In this document: piece by piece, positions 8,885 through 17,933 of the stretch | How the letters are laid out: each line of letters opens with the position of its first letter | How positions within the stretch are numbered: the stretch's first letter is position 1 | Assembly (NCBI RefSeq): GCF_014899185.1 | Contig: NZ_CP045201.1 | Location: 2,650,501-2,714,500, forward strand | From: Pseudooceanicola spongiae | GTDB lineage: Bacteria > Pseudomonadota > Alphaproteobacteria > Rhodobacterales > Rhodobacteraceae | Length of the DNA stretch: 64,000 bases | Direction: 5' to 3' | The notes under the pieces: generated by a model | What the model saw: only the letters and a program-made list of their open reading frames with translations | What the model was told of the DNA's origin: nothing | The model's database searches: none | Made by a program: the position numbers and the translations under genes

Positions 8885-9964
8885 TCACATGGCGCGCGCT
8901 TTGTCCAGAATTCCGCCCTCTGAGGCCGCCATGACCGTGTCATGCACATAGCCGAGCTTCTCGGCCACCGTCTCCGAAATCACCTCCGGCACGAAGTCGA
9001 GCAGGCCCATTTCCCGGTTCAGCTCGTTCAGCACCAGCCCCAGCGCGCGATAGCGGCGCACCAGCGTGCGGATATCCGACAGCGGCTCCTGCATCAGCAG
9101 GCCCAGACTGGTGGCGGTATCGATGACACTGGTGATGTCGAGGTACAGCGCCCAGGTCTCGGCCCAGTCCTCCCAGGGGTGCATCGTCGCATAGGCGCTG
9201 ACGTAATGCCCCAGCCAGTCCGGAGGCGGGCCGTTCTTGTAGTGACGTTCCAGCGCCTCGCCATAGCTGGGGTTGCGCGGATCGCCGAACAGCGCGGCAA
9301 AGCTCGCCTCGGCGTCGGGACGGTCCTTGATCAGCACGTCCCAGAAGTAATGGCCGACCTCATGGCGGAAGTGGCCGATCAGCGTGCGATGCGCCTCGCC
9401 CATGTCGACACGGATCTGTTCGCGCTCAGCCGGGTCGGCCTCGCGGATGTTGATGGTGATCTTGCCGCTGGCATGGCCGGTAAAGACGCGCTCCTTCTCG
9501 CCCGCCTTGCGCCACAGCCCGTCGTCCACCGTATCGCCCATGAAGGCGAAGGTCAGCGGCGGCTCAATGCCGTCGCCGGTGGTGCCATAAGGCAGCCCCA
9601 GCCGGTCGAGGCCATAGAACAGCCGCCGCTTGGCCGCCTCCAGCCGCGCCCAGCGCTCCCAGTTGCCATCGACCGTCAGGTCCGGAACGGTGTCGTTATA
9701 GCGGCAGCAGTCGCAGAATACCCCCTGCCCCAGCGGCAGGGTGCGGTTGCAGACCTTGGCGCGGGCGTAGTTGTCGCACAGCAGCACCTCCTGCCCGCAA
9801 GGCTCACCCACCGGGGTGCCAAGGCAGCGCCAATGATCACCCGAAGGCTCCAGCGCGGTCACGGCCTCGCAGGTCTGGCACCAGCCGGTGCGCCGCCCGC
9901 AGGAGGTGCACTGGGTATTGTCGAAAAACAGCGTGTTGCCGCAGGTACAGGTGAACAGACGCAT
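8885..9964 (-). CDS. Zinc-ribbon putative metallopeptidase
   Basis: A 359-residue protein. Its first ~100 residues hold at least five CxC/CxxC-type pairs ('FTCTCGNTLFF', 'CTSCGRRTGWCQTC', 'CDCCRYND'), i.e. zinc ribbons. The middle carries 'HFRHEVGHYFW' with an HExxH-type site at 201-205, followed by 'HPWEDWAETWALYL', where the E/D could supply the third zinc ligand. This layout matches the bacterial putative zinc-binding peptidase family (Peptidase_Mx, formerly a DUF). No signal peptide, so cytoplasmic. The start at 9964 has TGGAGG upstream; a 19-residue extension is less likely. The substrate is unknown. Confidence 0.85.
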   Translation of the reverse strand: MRLFTCTCGNTLFFDNTQCTSCGRRTGWCQTCEAVTALEPSGDHWRCLGTPVGEPCGQEVLLCDNYARAKVCNRTLPLGQGVFCDCCRYNDTVPDLTVDGNWERWARLEAAKRRLFYGLDRLGLPYGTTGDGIEPPLTFAFMGDTVDDGLWRKAGEKERVFTGHASGKITINIREADPAEREQIRVDMGEAHRTLIGHFRHEVGHYFWDVLIKDRPDAEASFAALFGDPRNPSYGEALERHYKNGPPPDWLGHYVSAYATMHPWEDWAETWALYLDITSVIDTATSLGLLMQEPLSDIRTLVRRYRALGLVLNELNREMGLLDFVPEVISETVAEKLGYVHDTVMAASEGGILDKARAM

Positions 9965-10064
9965 GACATGCCTCCAGAGGGACAGGAGTGCAGGAGGTAG
10001 GCAGTTAAAGCCCCTCGTCAATGCATCGGCGCAAAACTTTAAGCTGTGGCGCGCGGAGCCCCGC

Positions 10065-10628
10065 TCAGCTTTCGGGCGTGATCACCCCGGCCTCGGTGAC
10101 GATCAGGTCCAGCGGCTGATCGGTGTCCTCAACCGGAACCGCATCAACCTGTTGCGCGGCATAGGCAAATCCGACCGCCAGAACCGACCCCGAAGCGCGC
10201 AGACCCTCCAGCGTGCGATCATAGAAGCCGCCGCCATAGCCCATCCGATAGCCGCGCGCATCAAAGGCAACCAGCGGCACGATCAGGATCTGCGGCGTGA
10301 TCCAATCCTCCGACACAGGAATCTCGGCGCCAAAGGCCCCCGCGCGCATCGCACAGCCCGGCTCCCACCGGGCGAACTTCAGCGGCTGGCCTTTGCCGAT
10401 GATCACCGGCACACAGACCGAACCATGGGCGGCGGCTTCCTCCATCGCGGCCAAGGGCGGGATCTCGCTGCGCATCGGCATGTAGCCCGCCAGCGGCACG
10501 CCGCGGTAACCCGCCAGCAGTGACGACAGCACCCCCGCACGCCCCGGCCCATGGGCCTCATGAGCGGCCTGACGCACGGCCAGCGCCGCCGCGCGCGCCT
10601 TGGCCTTCAGCGCCCCGATATCGCTCAT
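10065..10628 (-). CDS. 5-formyltetrahydrofolate cyclo-ligase
   Basis: MTHFS/YgfA-family enzyme of 187 residues that converts 5-formyl-THF to 5,10-methenyl-THF with ATP. The diagnostic 'GYGGGFYDR' is at residues 130-138, and the 'VPLVAFD' strand before it is also typical. Its ATG overlaps the mgtE stop (ATGA), so the two are translationally coupled. The role fits with the glycine cleavage operon a few kilobases away, which feeds the same folate pool, although they are not one transcript. Confidence 0.93.
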   Translation of the reverse strand: MSDIGALKAKARAAALAVRQAAHEAHGPGRAGVLSSLLAGYRGVPLAGYMPMRSEIPPLAAMEEAAAHGSVCVPVIIGKGQPLKFARWEPGCAMRAGAFGAEIPVSEDWITPQILIVPLVAFDARGYRMGYGGGFYDRTLEGLRASGSVLAVGFAYAAQQVDAVPVEDTDQPLDLIVTEAGVITPES

Positions 10629-12097
10629 ATCAGCACCAGCGTGGCCAGCCCGAGGAAGGCGAAAAAGCCCACCACATCCGTCACCGTGGTGACGAAGGTC
10701 CCGCTCGCCAGCGCCGGATCGACCTTCAGTTTCTCCAGCACCACCGGCACGATGGTGCCCGCCAGCCCGGCAATCAGCATGTTGATGATCATCGCCAAAG
10801 CAATCACCAGCCCCAGACGGCCGTCCCCGAACCAGAGCAGCCCGACAAGGCCCATCACCACGGCAAAGGCCGTGCCATTGGCCAGACCAACCAGCGCCTC
10901 GCGCCGGATCACCCGCCAGACGTTGCTGCCGGTCAAATCCTTGGTGGCGATGGCGCGCACCGCCACGGTCAGGCTCTGCGTGCCCGCATTGCCCCCCATC
11001 GAGGCAACAATCGGCATCAGCACCGCCAGCGCGACAAACTTCGAGATCGTGCCCTCGAACAGCGAAATCACCAGCGAGGCGATGATCGCCGTCCCGAGGT
11101 TCACCGCCAGCCAGGGCATCCGCTGCTTCAGTGTCTCGCGCACACGGTCGTTCAGGCTGCCTTCGCCAACACCGGCGAGGCGCAGGATGTCTTCCTCGTG
11201 TTCCTCGTCCAGCACGATCATCGCGTCATCGATGGTGATCACGCCGACCAGCCGTTCGTTCTCATCGACCACCGGCGCGCTGATCAGGTGGTACTGGTTG
11301 AAAGCATAGGCCACGTCGCCTTCGTCCTGCGACGCGGGGATCGTGCGAAAGCCCGGCTCGGTGATCTCGCGCAGCGGGGTTGCACGCGGGCTGGCCATCA
11401 GTTTGCCCAGTGTCGCATGGGCAATCGGCTTCATCCGCGAATCGACCAGAATGACGTGATAGAACTGCTCCGGCAGATCCTCGCGCTGGCGCATGAAGTC
11501 TATCGCCTGCCCGACCGTCCACATATCCGGCACCGCGACGACCTCGCGCTGCATCAGACGGCCTGCGGATTCCTCGGGATAGGTCAGCGCCTGCTGAACC
11601 GCGACCCGGTCACTGTCTTCCAGCGCGTCGAGGATCGCTTCCTGCTGCGGCTCCTCAAGGTATTCCACAAAGTCGACAACGTCATCGCTGTCCATCTCGC
11701 GCACAGCGTCGGACAGCACGTCCGGGCTCAGCAGCGTGATGACCTCTTCACGGATCGATTCGTCGAGCTCCGACAGGATCTCGCCGTCGAATTCCTTGTC
11801 ATAGAGGCGCACCAGACGCCGCCGGTCAAAGGCGTTGATCTGTTCCAGAAGGTCGGCGATGTCGGCCGCGTGCAGCGGCTCCATCAGCTCGACCAGCTGC
11901 TCGCGGTTGTCGGTATCGACGGCAAACAGGATGGCCGCGACGGTCTTGCGGGTCAGCGCATAGGCGCCCTCCTCGTCATCGACCGTTTCAAGCACGTCCT
12001 TGTCCGACACCTCTTCTTCGGCCTCGGGCAGCACTGCGTCATGCTCCCTCTGCTCCGGGCGGGTGTCATCCTTTGTGTCGTGCTTGTTTTCGCTCAT
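10625..12097 (-). CDS. mgtE: Magnesium transporter MgtE
   Basis: Inner-membrane Mg2+ channel/transporter of 490 residues. The order is the family's: an acidic N-terminal stretch, the superhelical MgtE_N domain (about 40-150), two CBS domains (about 155-280, with 'APVVDENERLVGVITIDD'), the connecting helix, then five membrane helices with the pore motif 'MPIVASMGGNAGTQSL'. Acidic residues in the cytoplasmic domain sense Mg2+ and close the pore. The start at 12097 has an AAAGGG-type site; two upstream in-frame starts are possible. It is the first gene of a two-gene unit with the folate cyclo-ligase. Confidence 0.96.
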   Translation of the reverse strand: MSENKHDTKDDTRPEQREHDAVLPEAEEEVSDKDVLETVDDEEGAYALTRKTVAAILFAVDTDNREQLVELMEPLHAADIADLLEQINAFDRRRLVRLYDKEFDGEILSELDESIREEVITLLSPDVLSDAVREMDSDDVVDFVEYLEEPQQEAILDALEDSDRVAVQQALTYPEESAGRLMQREVVAVPDMWTVGQAIDFMRQREDLPEQFYHVILVDSRMKPIAHATLGKLMASPRATPLREITEPGFRTIPASQDEGDVAYAFNQYHLISAPVVDENERLVGVITIDDAMIVLDEEHEEDILRLAGVGEGSLNDRVRETLKQRMPWLAVNLGTAIIASLVISLFEGTISKFVALAVLMPIVASMGGNAGTQSLTVAVRAIATKDLTGSNVWRVIRREALVGLANGTAFAVVMGLVGLLWFGDGRLGLVIALAMIINMLIAGLAGTIVPVVLEKLKVDPALASGTFVTTVTDVVGFFAFLGLATLVLI

Positions 12098-12239
12098 GGG
12101 CCGCCCTTTCGTGGTCATCCGGACCATAGTTTAGGCCGGGGTCGGGAAACAATGCTGCACACGCAATTTACCCGACGCTCAAGGGCAGATAACGTGGTCG
12201 GCGAACATTGCAAAACAATCCCGTGAAAGGATGGGCATT

Positions 12240-13535
12240 ATGGGCACAGACGTGCTGTTGACTGGGCGACTTCTGGATTTTATCGCCGATCCTTTCACCA
12301 CCCCCTGGGAGGACGCCTGCCTGATCGAAGACCATGGCGCCCTGCTGATCCGGGGCGGCAAGATCGCCGCCCGTGGCCCCGCCGACTCCCTGCGCGCCCA
12401 GCACCCCGACGTGGCCGAGGTCGCCTATGGCGAGGCGCTGATCCTGCCCGGCTTCATCGATGCCCATGTGCATTTTCCCCAGACCGCGATGATCGCCAGC
12501 TGGGGCAAGCGCCTGATCGACTGGCTCAACACCTATACCTTCCCCGAAGAGATGCGCTTTGGCGATCCCGCCTATGCGGCCGAGATCGCGGCGCGCTACC
12601 TCGACCTGACCACCGCGCATGGCACCACCTCGATGGTCAGCTTCTGCACCATCCACCCCGAAAGTGTCGAGGCGTTCTTCACCGAGGCGCAAAAGCGCGG
12701 CCAGCGCGTTGTCGCGGGCAAGACCTGCATGGACCGCAACGCCCCCGAGGGCCTGCAGGACACCGCGCAATCGGGCTATGACGACAGCAAGGCGCTGCTG
12801 GAAAAATGGCACGGCGTCGACCGGATCTCCTACGCCATCACGCCGCGATTCTCGCCCACCTCGACGCCGGATCAGCTCTCGGCCATGGGCGCGCTCTGGG
12901 CCGAGCACCCTGACTGCCTGATGCAAACCCACCTGTCCGAGCAGGTGGACGAGGTCGAATGGGTCAAGGGCCTGTTCCCCAACGCCCGCGACTACCTCGA
13001 CACCTACGAGGCGCATGGCCTGCTCGGCGCGAATGGCCTCTACGGCCACTCGATCCACCTTGAGACGCGCGAAAAGCACCGCCTGCTGGAGGTTGGCGCG
13101 GCGCTGGTGCATTGCCCGACCTCCAACACCTTCATCGGCTCGGGGCTGTTCGACATGGCCGGGCTGAAGGCCGATGGCCACCGCGTCGGCCTTGCCACCG
13201 ACACTGGTGGCGGCTCGAACTTCTCGATGCTGCGCACCATGGGCGCCGCCTATGAGCTGGCACAGCTGCGCGGCACTGCCCTGCACCCGGCCCAGCTGCT
13301 CTGGCTGGCGACCGCAGGCTCGGCCGGCGCGATCGGCATGACGGACCGCATCGGCACCCTCGCACCGGGCACCGAGGCAGATATCGTGGTGCTCGACCTC
13401 GCCTCGACCCCCGCCATCGCCCAGCGCGCCACCCGCGCCAGTGACCTCTGGGAGGCCGTCTTCCCCACCATCATGATGGGCGATGACCGGGCCGTCAAAG
13501 CGGTCTGGATCGGTGGGCAACCCGCGCTCGGCTAA
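12240..13535 (+). CDS. guaD: Guanine deaminase
   Basis: Amidohydrolase of 431 residues that deaminates guanine to xanthine. The metal site starts with 'PGFIDAHVHFPQT' (HxH at 76-78). 'THLSEQVDEV', 'YGHSIHL' and 'LATDTGGGSNFSML' supply the other ligands, and 'HCPTSNTFIGSGLF' is specific for guanine deaminases. AAAGGA eight bases before the ATG at 12240 supports this start over the ATG at 12231. It stands alone, divergent from mgtE and facing the operon with an 8-oxoguanine-type deaminase, so two purine deaminases lie within 3 kb. Confidence 0.95.
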   Translation: MGTDVLLTGRLLDFIADPFTTPWEDACLIEDHGALLIRGGKIAARGPADSLRAQHPDVAEVAYGEALILPGFIDAHVHFPQTAMIASWGKRLIDWLNTYTFPEEMRFGDPAYAAEIAARYLDLTTAHGTTSMVSFCTIHPESVEAFFTEAQKRGQRVVAGKTCMDRNAPEGLQDTAQSGYDDSKALLEKWHGVDRISYAITPRFSPTSTPDQLSAMGALWAEHPDCLMQTHLSEQVDEVEWVKGLFPNARDYLDTYEAHGLLGANGLYGHSIHLETREKHRLLEVGAALVHCPTSNTFIGSGLFDMAGLKADGHRVGLATDTGGGSNFSMLRTMGAAYELAQLRGTALHPAQLLWLATAGSAGAIGMTDRIGTLAPGTEADIVVLDLASTPAIAQRATRASDLWEAVFPTIMMGDDRAVKAVWIGGQPALG

Positions 13536-13538
13536 GCC

Positions 13539-14045
13539 TCAGCAGGGCTGCGCAAAGACCGCCGACCAGTAGGGCCGCTCCTCAGGCCCTGCGGTCGCCG
13601 CGCCCACCAGCGTGGTGTCCGACAGCAGGTTGTGGCGATGGCCGGCGCTGCGCAGCCAGCCCTCCACCACCGCCTCGGCGGTCGGATGGCCATAGGCGAC
13701 ATTCTCGGCCACGATGCACCAGTCGAGCCCCGCCGCCGTCAGCCGGTCGCCCGGCGTGCTGCCATCGCTGCCGGTGTGATCCATGAAGCCTACCGTCGCC
13801 ATATCGCCCGCCTGCTCGCGCGCGGCGCGGTTGGCGGCGGGCGACACAGCCAGCACGCCCAGCCCCTCGGCCTCACGTGCAGCATTGATCGCCACGATCA
13901 GATCCGGCGCGGGTCGTCCCTGCGCCTCGGCTCCGGCAGCGGGTTTGAAGGTGCCCGCCGGGGGCGTCACCTCCTGCATCTGAGGCGCGCCGCAGGCCGC
14001 GAGGGCCAGCAGCGACGCAAACGTCACAAATCGGATAATTTTCAC
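13539..14045 (-). CDS. CAP-domain lipoprotein
   Basis: A 168-residue exported lipoprotein. The lipobox 'LALAAC' places the acylated cysteine at residue 18, and an Ala/Pro-rich linker follows. The rest is a CAP/SCP domain: 'INAAREAEGLG', 'HTGSDGSTPGDRL', 'VAENVAYG' and 'GWLRSAGHRHNLL' are its usual blocks. Bacterial CAP proteins have no agreed function. The start is GTG at 14045 and overlaps the stop of the upstream deaminase (GTGA), so it is the third gene of the hisN-like/deaminase operon. Why a purine enzyme is coupled to a CAP lipoprotein is not clear. Confidence 0.85.
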   Translation of the reverse strand: MKIIRFVTFASLLALAACGAPQMQEVTPPAGTFKPAAGAEAQGRPAPDLIVAINAAREAEGLGVLAVSPAANRAAREQAGDMATVGFMDHTGSDGSTPGDRLTAAGLDWCIVAENVAYGHPTAEAVVEGWLRSAGHRHNLLSDTTLVGAATAGPEERPYWSAVFAQPC

Positions 14046-15382
14046 TCCATCAGCCGGCGGGCGAGGCCATTTTGCTGCGCGATCAGCGCCGGCAGGTCCA
14101 GGTGGGGCATCTGCCCGTCGCGGACGACCTGACGCCCCTCGACCAGCAGGTGTTTCACTTTCATCGGCCCGGCCAGCAACAGCGCCGCCGGGTCCCAGCT
14201 TCCGGCACTTTCAATGCCGGAGACATCCCATATCGCGATATCCGCGCGCTTGCCGGTCGCCAGACGGCCGCAATCGGGCCGCCCCAGCACATCCGCGCCA
14301 CCGCGCGTCGCGATCTCCAGCGCCTCGCGCGCGCTCATTGCATCGGCGCCGCGCGACACCCGTTGCAACAGCATCGACTGGCGCGCCTCGGCGACGATGT
14401 TCCCCGCGTCATTGCTGGCCGAGCCATCGACGCCCAGCCCCACATTCACCCCGGCATCCCGCATCTCGCGCACCGGCGCGATGCCCGAGCCGAGACGGCA
14501 GTTCGAGCAGGGGCAATGCGCCACACCGGTGCCGGTGCGGGCAAACAGGCTGATCTCCGACGCATCCAGTTTGACGCAATGGGCGTGCCAGACGTCATCG
14601 CCGGTCCAGCCAAGATCCTCGGCATATTGCCCGGGGCGGCAGCCGAACTGCGCCTGACTATAGGCAATATCCTCAGCGTTTTCAGCAAGGTGGGTGTGCA
14701 GCATCACCCGCTTGTCCCGCGCCAGCAGCGCCGCATCGCGCATCAGCTCGCGGCTGACCGAAAACGGCGAACAGGGCGCAACCCCGACCCGGCACATCGA
14801 GCCGTCCCTGCCGTCATGAAAGGCGTCGATGACGCGGATGCAATCCTCAAGGATCGCCGCCTCATCCTCGACAAGGCAATCGGGCGGCAACCCGCCCTTG
14901 CTCTCGCCAATGCTCATCGCGCCGCGGGTCGGGTGGAACCGCAGGCCAACGCGCTGCGCCGCCTCGATGGTATCCTCCAGCCGCGCGCCATTGGGATAGA
15001 GGTACAAATGATCCGAACTCAGCGAACAGCCCGACAGCGCCAGCTCGGCCAGCCCGATCACGGCGGAGACGTGGATCTCCTCCGGCCCGAACTTCGCCCA
15101 GATCGGATAGAGCGTCTTCAGCCAGCCGAACAGCAGCGCGTCCTGCCCGCCGGGCACCGCCCGCGTCAGCGTCTGGTAGAGGTGGTGGTGCGTGTTCACC
15201 AGCCCCGGCGTCACGATGCAGCCCGAGGCGTCGATCACCTCGGCCCCCGGCACGCTCAGCCTTGGGCCAATGGTGCGGATGGTCCCGCCAGAGATGAGGA
15301 TGTCGGCACCGAAAAGCTCGGTCCTGAAATCATCCATTGTCAGGATATGATCCGCCCCGCGGATCAGTATCGGTTTATCCAT
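14042..15382 (-). CDS. 8-oxoguanine deaminase-type amidohydrolase
   Basis: A 446-residue amidohydrolase of the ATZ/TRZ-like subgroup. The HxH is in 'LVNTHHHLYQT' (65-67), with 'LHTHLAENAED', 'WHAHCVKLD' and 'GLGVDGSASND' following. 'VAHCPCSNCRLGSG' is the hallmark of the group annotated as 8-oxoguanine deaminase, which makes urate from 8-oxoguanine; the related hydroxyatrazine hydrolases share most of these motifs, so the substrate is inferred. It begins 3 bases after the hisN-like gene stops and overlaps the CAP lipoprotein gene. Guanine deaminase lies just beyond, on the other strand. Confidence 0.85.
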   Translation of the reverse strand: MDKPILIRGADHILTMDDFRTELFGADILISGGTIRTIGPRLSVPGAEVIDASGCIVTPGLVNTHHHLYQTLTRAVPGGQDALLFGWLKTLYPIWAKFGPEEIHVSAVIGLAELALSGCSLSSDHLYLYPNGARLEDTIEAAQRVGLRFHPTRGAMSIGESKGGLPPDCLVEDEAAILEDCIRVIDAFHDGRDGSMCRVGVAPCSPFSVSRELMRDAALLARDKRVMLHTHLAENAEDIAYSQAQFGCRPGQYAEDLGWTGDDVWHAHCVKLDASEISLFARTGTGVAHCPCSNCRLGSGIAPVREMRDAGVNVGLGVDGSASNDAGNIVAEARQSMLLQRVSRGADAMSAREALEIATRGGADVLGRPDCGRLATGKRADIAIWDVSGIESAGSWDPAALLLAGPMKVKHLLVEGRQVVRDGQMPHLDLPALIAQQNGLARRLME

Positions 15383-15385
15383 GAC

Positions 15386-16189
15386 TCAACTTTTTGCCAT
15401 TGGCGCCAAAATGTCCAGTGCCTGCGCGTGCAGCACCGCATTTGACGCAGCAATCACCTGCCCGCCCATATGCGCCGGGCCGCCCTGCCAGTTGGTCACG
15501 ATGCCGCCCGCACCCTGAATGACGCCGATCGGCCCCTGCACATCGTAGCTGTGCAGCCCGCTCTCGATCACCAGATCGATCTGCCCCGCCGCAATCAGCG
15601 CATAGGCATAGCAATCCATGCCATAGCGCACCAGCTTGACCTTGCCCGCGACCGCCTGAAAGGCCGCGCGCTCGTCCGGGGTGCCGACTTCGGGAAAGGT
15701 GGTGAACAGAATGGCGTCGGACAGGCGCGCCGTCTGCCGCGTGCCAAGCGCGCGCGCGCCGAAAGGCCCCCGCATCTGCGCCGCGCCAAAGCCGCCCCAG
15801 AAGCGTTCCTGCGTATAGGGCTGGTCGATCATGCCCATGCGCACGCCGTCTGCGTCCGACAGGCCGATCAGCACGCCCCAGGTCGGGGTGCCACTGACGA
15901 AACCGCGCGTGCCGTCGATCGGGTCCAACACCCAGGTCAGCCCGCTCGTCCCGTCCTTTGCACCGAATTCCTCGCCCAGGATCGCATCCTGCGGGCGTCG
16001 CCGGGCCAGCACCGCGCGCATCGCCTGTTCGGCGGCGCGGTCGGCCTCGGTCACCGGGTCATAGCCCCCGGCCAGTTTGTTGTCTTCCGCCAGCATGGGC
16101 GAGCGGAAGAACGGCAAGATGGCCGTGCCTGCGGCATCGGCCATCTCATGCGCTGTATCGAGTAGTTCTTTGCCCTGCGCGTCGTCCAT
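15386..16189 (-). CDS. hisN: Inositol monophosphatase-family phosphatase, HisN-type
   Basis: A 267-residue Mg2+-dependent phosphatase. The metal-binding motifs of the IMPase fold are present: 'DPVTEADRAAE', 'GEEFG' and 'WVLDPIDGTRGFVSG' (89-100). 'TRGFVSGTPTWGVLIGL' is the form seen in HisN, the histidinol-phosphatase used by actinobacteria and many alphaproteobacteria, rather than in SuhB or CysQ. No other his gene is adjacent. It is first in a tight three-gene unit with the deaminase and the CAP lipoprotein. A general inositol-phosphatase role cannot be excluded. Confidence 0.8.
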   Translation of the reverse strand: MDDAQGKELLDTAHEMADAAGTAILPFFRSPMLAEDNKLAGGYDPVTEADRAAEQAMRAVLARRRPQDAILGEEFGAKDGTSGLTWVLDPIDGTRGFVSGTPTWGVLIGLSDADGVRMGMIDQPYTQERFWGGFGAAQMRGPFGARALGTRQTARLSDAILFTTFPEVGTPDERAAFQAVAGKVKLVRYGMDCYAYALIAAGQIDLVIESGLHSYDVQGPIGVIQGAGGIVTNWQGGPAHMGGQVIAASNAVLHAQALDILAPMAKS

Positions 16190-16245
16190 GGCTGGTCCCT
16201 GTCAGAAATGTGTCAGGGACTGGCTATCGCGTGGGGCGCATCAAC

Positions 16246-16614
16246 TCAAGCGACGTCGCTCAGAACCCGGGCGAGTTCAAACAGACGGCGGCGCTGATTT
16301 TCGGGAATAGCATAGTAAGACCGGATCAGATCCAGTGCTTCCTTGTCGCCCATGACGTCGGCGGGCACATTGGTGTGCTCTCCGTTGGCATTTTCGGCTT
16401 CAAGACCCTCGAAGAAGAAGCTGACTGCTACTTCAAGGGCGTCTGCGATATCCCACAGACGCGAGGCACTGACGCGGTTTGCGCCGGTTTCGTATTTCTG
16501 GATTTGCTGGAACTTGATACCAACGCGTTCCGCCAGCTGCTGTTGGGTCATTCCAACCAACCAGCGGCGGTGCCGAATGCGTTTACCAACGTGGACGTCA
16601 ACCGGATGAGTCAT
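16246..16614 (-). CDS. XRE-family transcriptional regulator
   Basis: A 122-residue regulator with a Cro/CI helix-turn-helix at about residues 10-65. 'MTQQQLAERVGIKFQQIQKY' is the DNA-binding core and 'GANRVSASRLWDIADAL' closes it. The sequence closely follows the alphaproteobacterial group that includes PraR/PhrR of rhizobia, with 'VDVHVGKRIRHRR' at the N-terminus and 'FFFEG' after the domain. PraR affects surface attachment and quorum sensing in rhizobia; that role is not shown here. It stands alone, 57 bases before the hisN-like gene on the same strand. Confidence 0.88.
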   Translation of the reverse strand: MTHPVDVHVGKRIRHRRWLVGMTQQQLAERVGIKFQQIQKYETGANRVSASRLWDIADALEVAVSFFFEGLEAENANGEHTNVPADVMGDKEALDLIRSYYAIPENQRRRLFELARVLSDVA

Positions 16615-16946
16615 TCGCGGCTCCTGATGAATACCCTTGTCGTATCCACGTTCGGGGGAGCCGTCGCGCGGGTATGTAGGGTTAGGGTTGCATTAAAACT
16701 ACGCCGCACATCCCTACAGCGCACATGAGATCGTAACAGCTTTCAACTTTTACGCAAGTTAGCCGCTCTCGAAAGAGGTGACTGACTCGATGGTTAACTC
16801 AATTGTCGGCGGAGTATCAAGTTCGCAAAAGCACAACCACTGTTCACAATAGTTGCATCACGTTCTGCGGCGCAGCATGATCACGCGGTTGTGTCCCCGC
16901 CGGACAGACGCGTCACCTCAGGCTATCCATAGGAAATCACTCAACA
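16615..16946. other. Intergenic region, divergent promoters
   Basis: 332 bases between the divergent XRE regulator and quinone oxidoreductase genes. The part next to the regulator is relatively AT-rich. AGGAA at 16931-16935 serves the plus-strand gene. I see no RNA, repeat or clear operator. Confidence 0.5.
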
Positions 16947-17918
16947 ATGGAAACGGATCGAATCGTCGCCCTGCGCTGCCACGGCACCGATGTGCCCCCC
17001 GTACTGGACCATATCGCCGCACCCCGTCCGGGCGCGGGCGAGGTGCTGATCCGCATCAAGGCCTGCGGGCTGAATTTCGCCGATCTCCTCATGGTGAAGG
17101 GCACATATCAGGCAACACCGCCCGCGCCGTTCACGCTCGGCATGGAGGTTGCGGGACAAATTCTGCAGTGCGGCGCAGGCGTGGACCTGATCCCCGGCAC
17201 ACGCGTCGCGGTCTTTGGCGGCTCTGGCGGGCTGGCTGAGCAGGGGGTTTTCCCCGCCGATCGCGTGGTCGCCCTGCCCGACGCCATGTCGTACGAGGAC
17301 GCCGCCGCGTTGCAGATCGCTTATGGCACCAGCCACGTCGCCCTCGCCCATCGGGCACGACTCCAAAAAGGCGAGTGCCTACTTGTACTTGGTGCCACAG
17401 GTGGTGTGGGCCTTACGGCGGTTGAGTTGGGCAAGCTGATGGGCGCGCGCGTCATCGCCGTCGCACGTGGAGAGGAAAAGCGCGCCATCGCCCTGCGCGC
17501 CGGTGCGGATGTCTTCATCGACTCCGCGACGCAGGACATCCGCACCGAGGTCAAGGCGCTCGGTGGTGCCGATGTCGTCTATGATCCGGTGGGCGGAGAG
17601 ATGTTCGAGGCCGCCTTTCGCGCCTGCAACCCCGAGGCGAGGATTCTGGTCATCGGCTTTGCCAGCGGCACGGTGCCCCAGCCAAAGCCAAATCACATGC
17701 TGGTGAAGAATATCGACCTGATGGGCTTTTACTGGGCGTCCTACCTGAATTTCCGCCCCGGCGTCGTCACCGACTCAATCGCGACGCTGATGGAGTGGCA
17801 CAGCCGAGGCCTGATTCACCCCCATATCAGTCACACCCTGCCGCTTGAGCGCGCGACCGAGGGACTGGAACTGCTGCGCAGCCGCCGTGCCACCGGCAAG
17901 GTCGTCATCACGATCTAG
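16947..17918 (+). CDS. NADPH:quinone oxidoreductase-like MDR protein
   Basis: Medium-chain dehydrogenase/reductase of 323 residues, without the structural zinc loop, as in the quinone oxidoreductase subgroup. The N-terminal catalytic fold has 'KACGLNFADLLMVKGTY'. The Rossmann fold carries 'VLGATGGVGLTAVELGKLMGA', and an arginine/lysine after the second strand favours NADPH. 'YDPVGGEMFEAAFR' is a family block. It should reduce quinones or other activated alkenes; the natural substrate is unknown. It stands alone and is convergent with the lysR gene. Confidence 0.88.
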   Translation: METDRIVALRCHGTDVPPVLDHIAAPRPGAGEVLIRIKACGLNFADLLMVKGTYQATPPAPFTLGMEVAGQILQCGAGVDLIPGTRVAVFGGSGGLAEQGVFPADRVVALPDAMSYEDAAALQIAYGTSHVALAHRARLQKGECLLVLGATGGVGLTAVELGKLMGARVIAVARGEEKRAIALRAGADVFIDSATQDIRTEVKALGGADVVYDPVGGEMFEAAFRACNPEARILVIGFASGTVPQPKPNHMLVKNIDLMGFYWASYLNFRPGVVTDSIATLMEWHSRGLIHPHISHTLPLERATEGLELLRSRRATGKVVITI

Positions 17919-17933
17919 CGCTCAGGCGCCCCT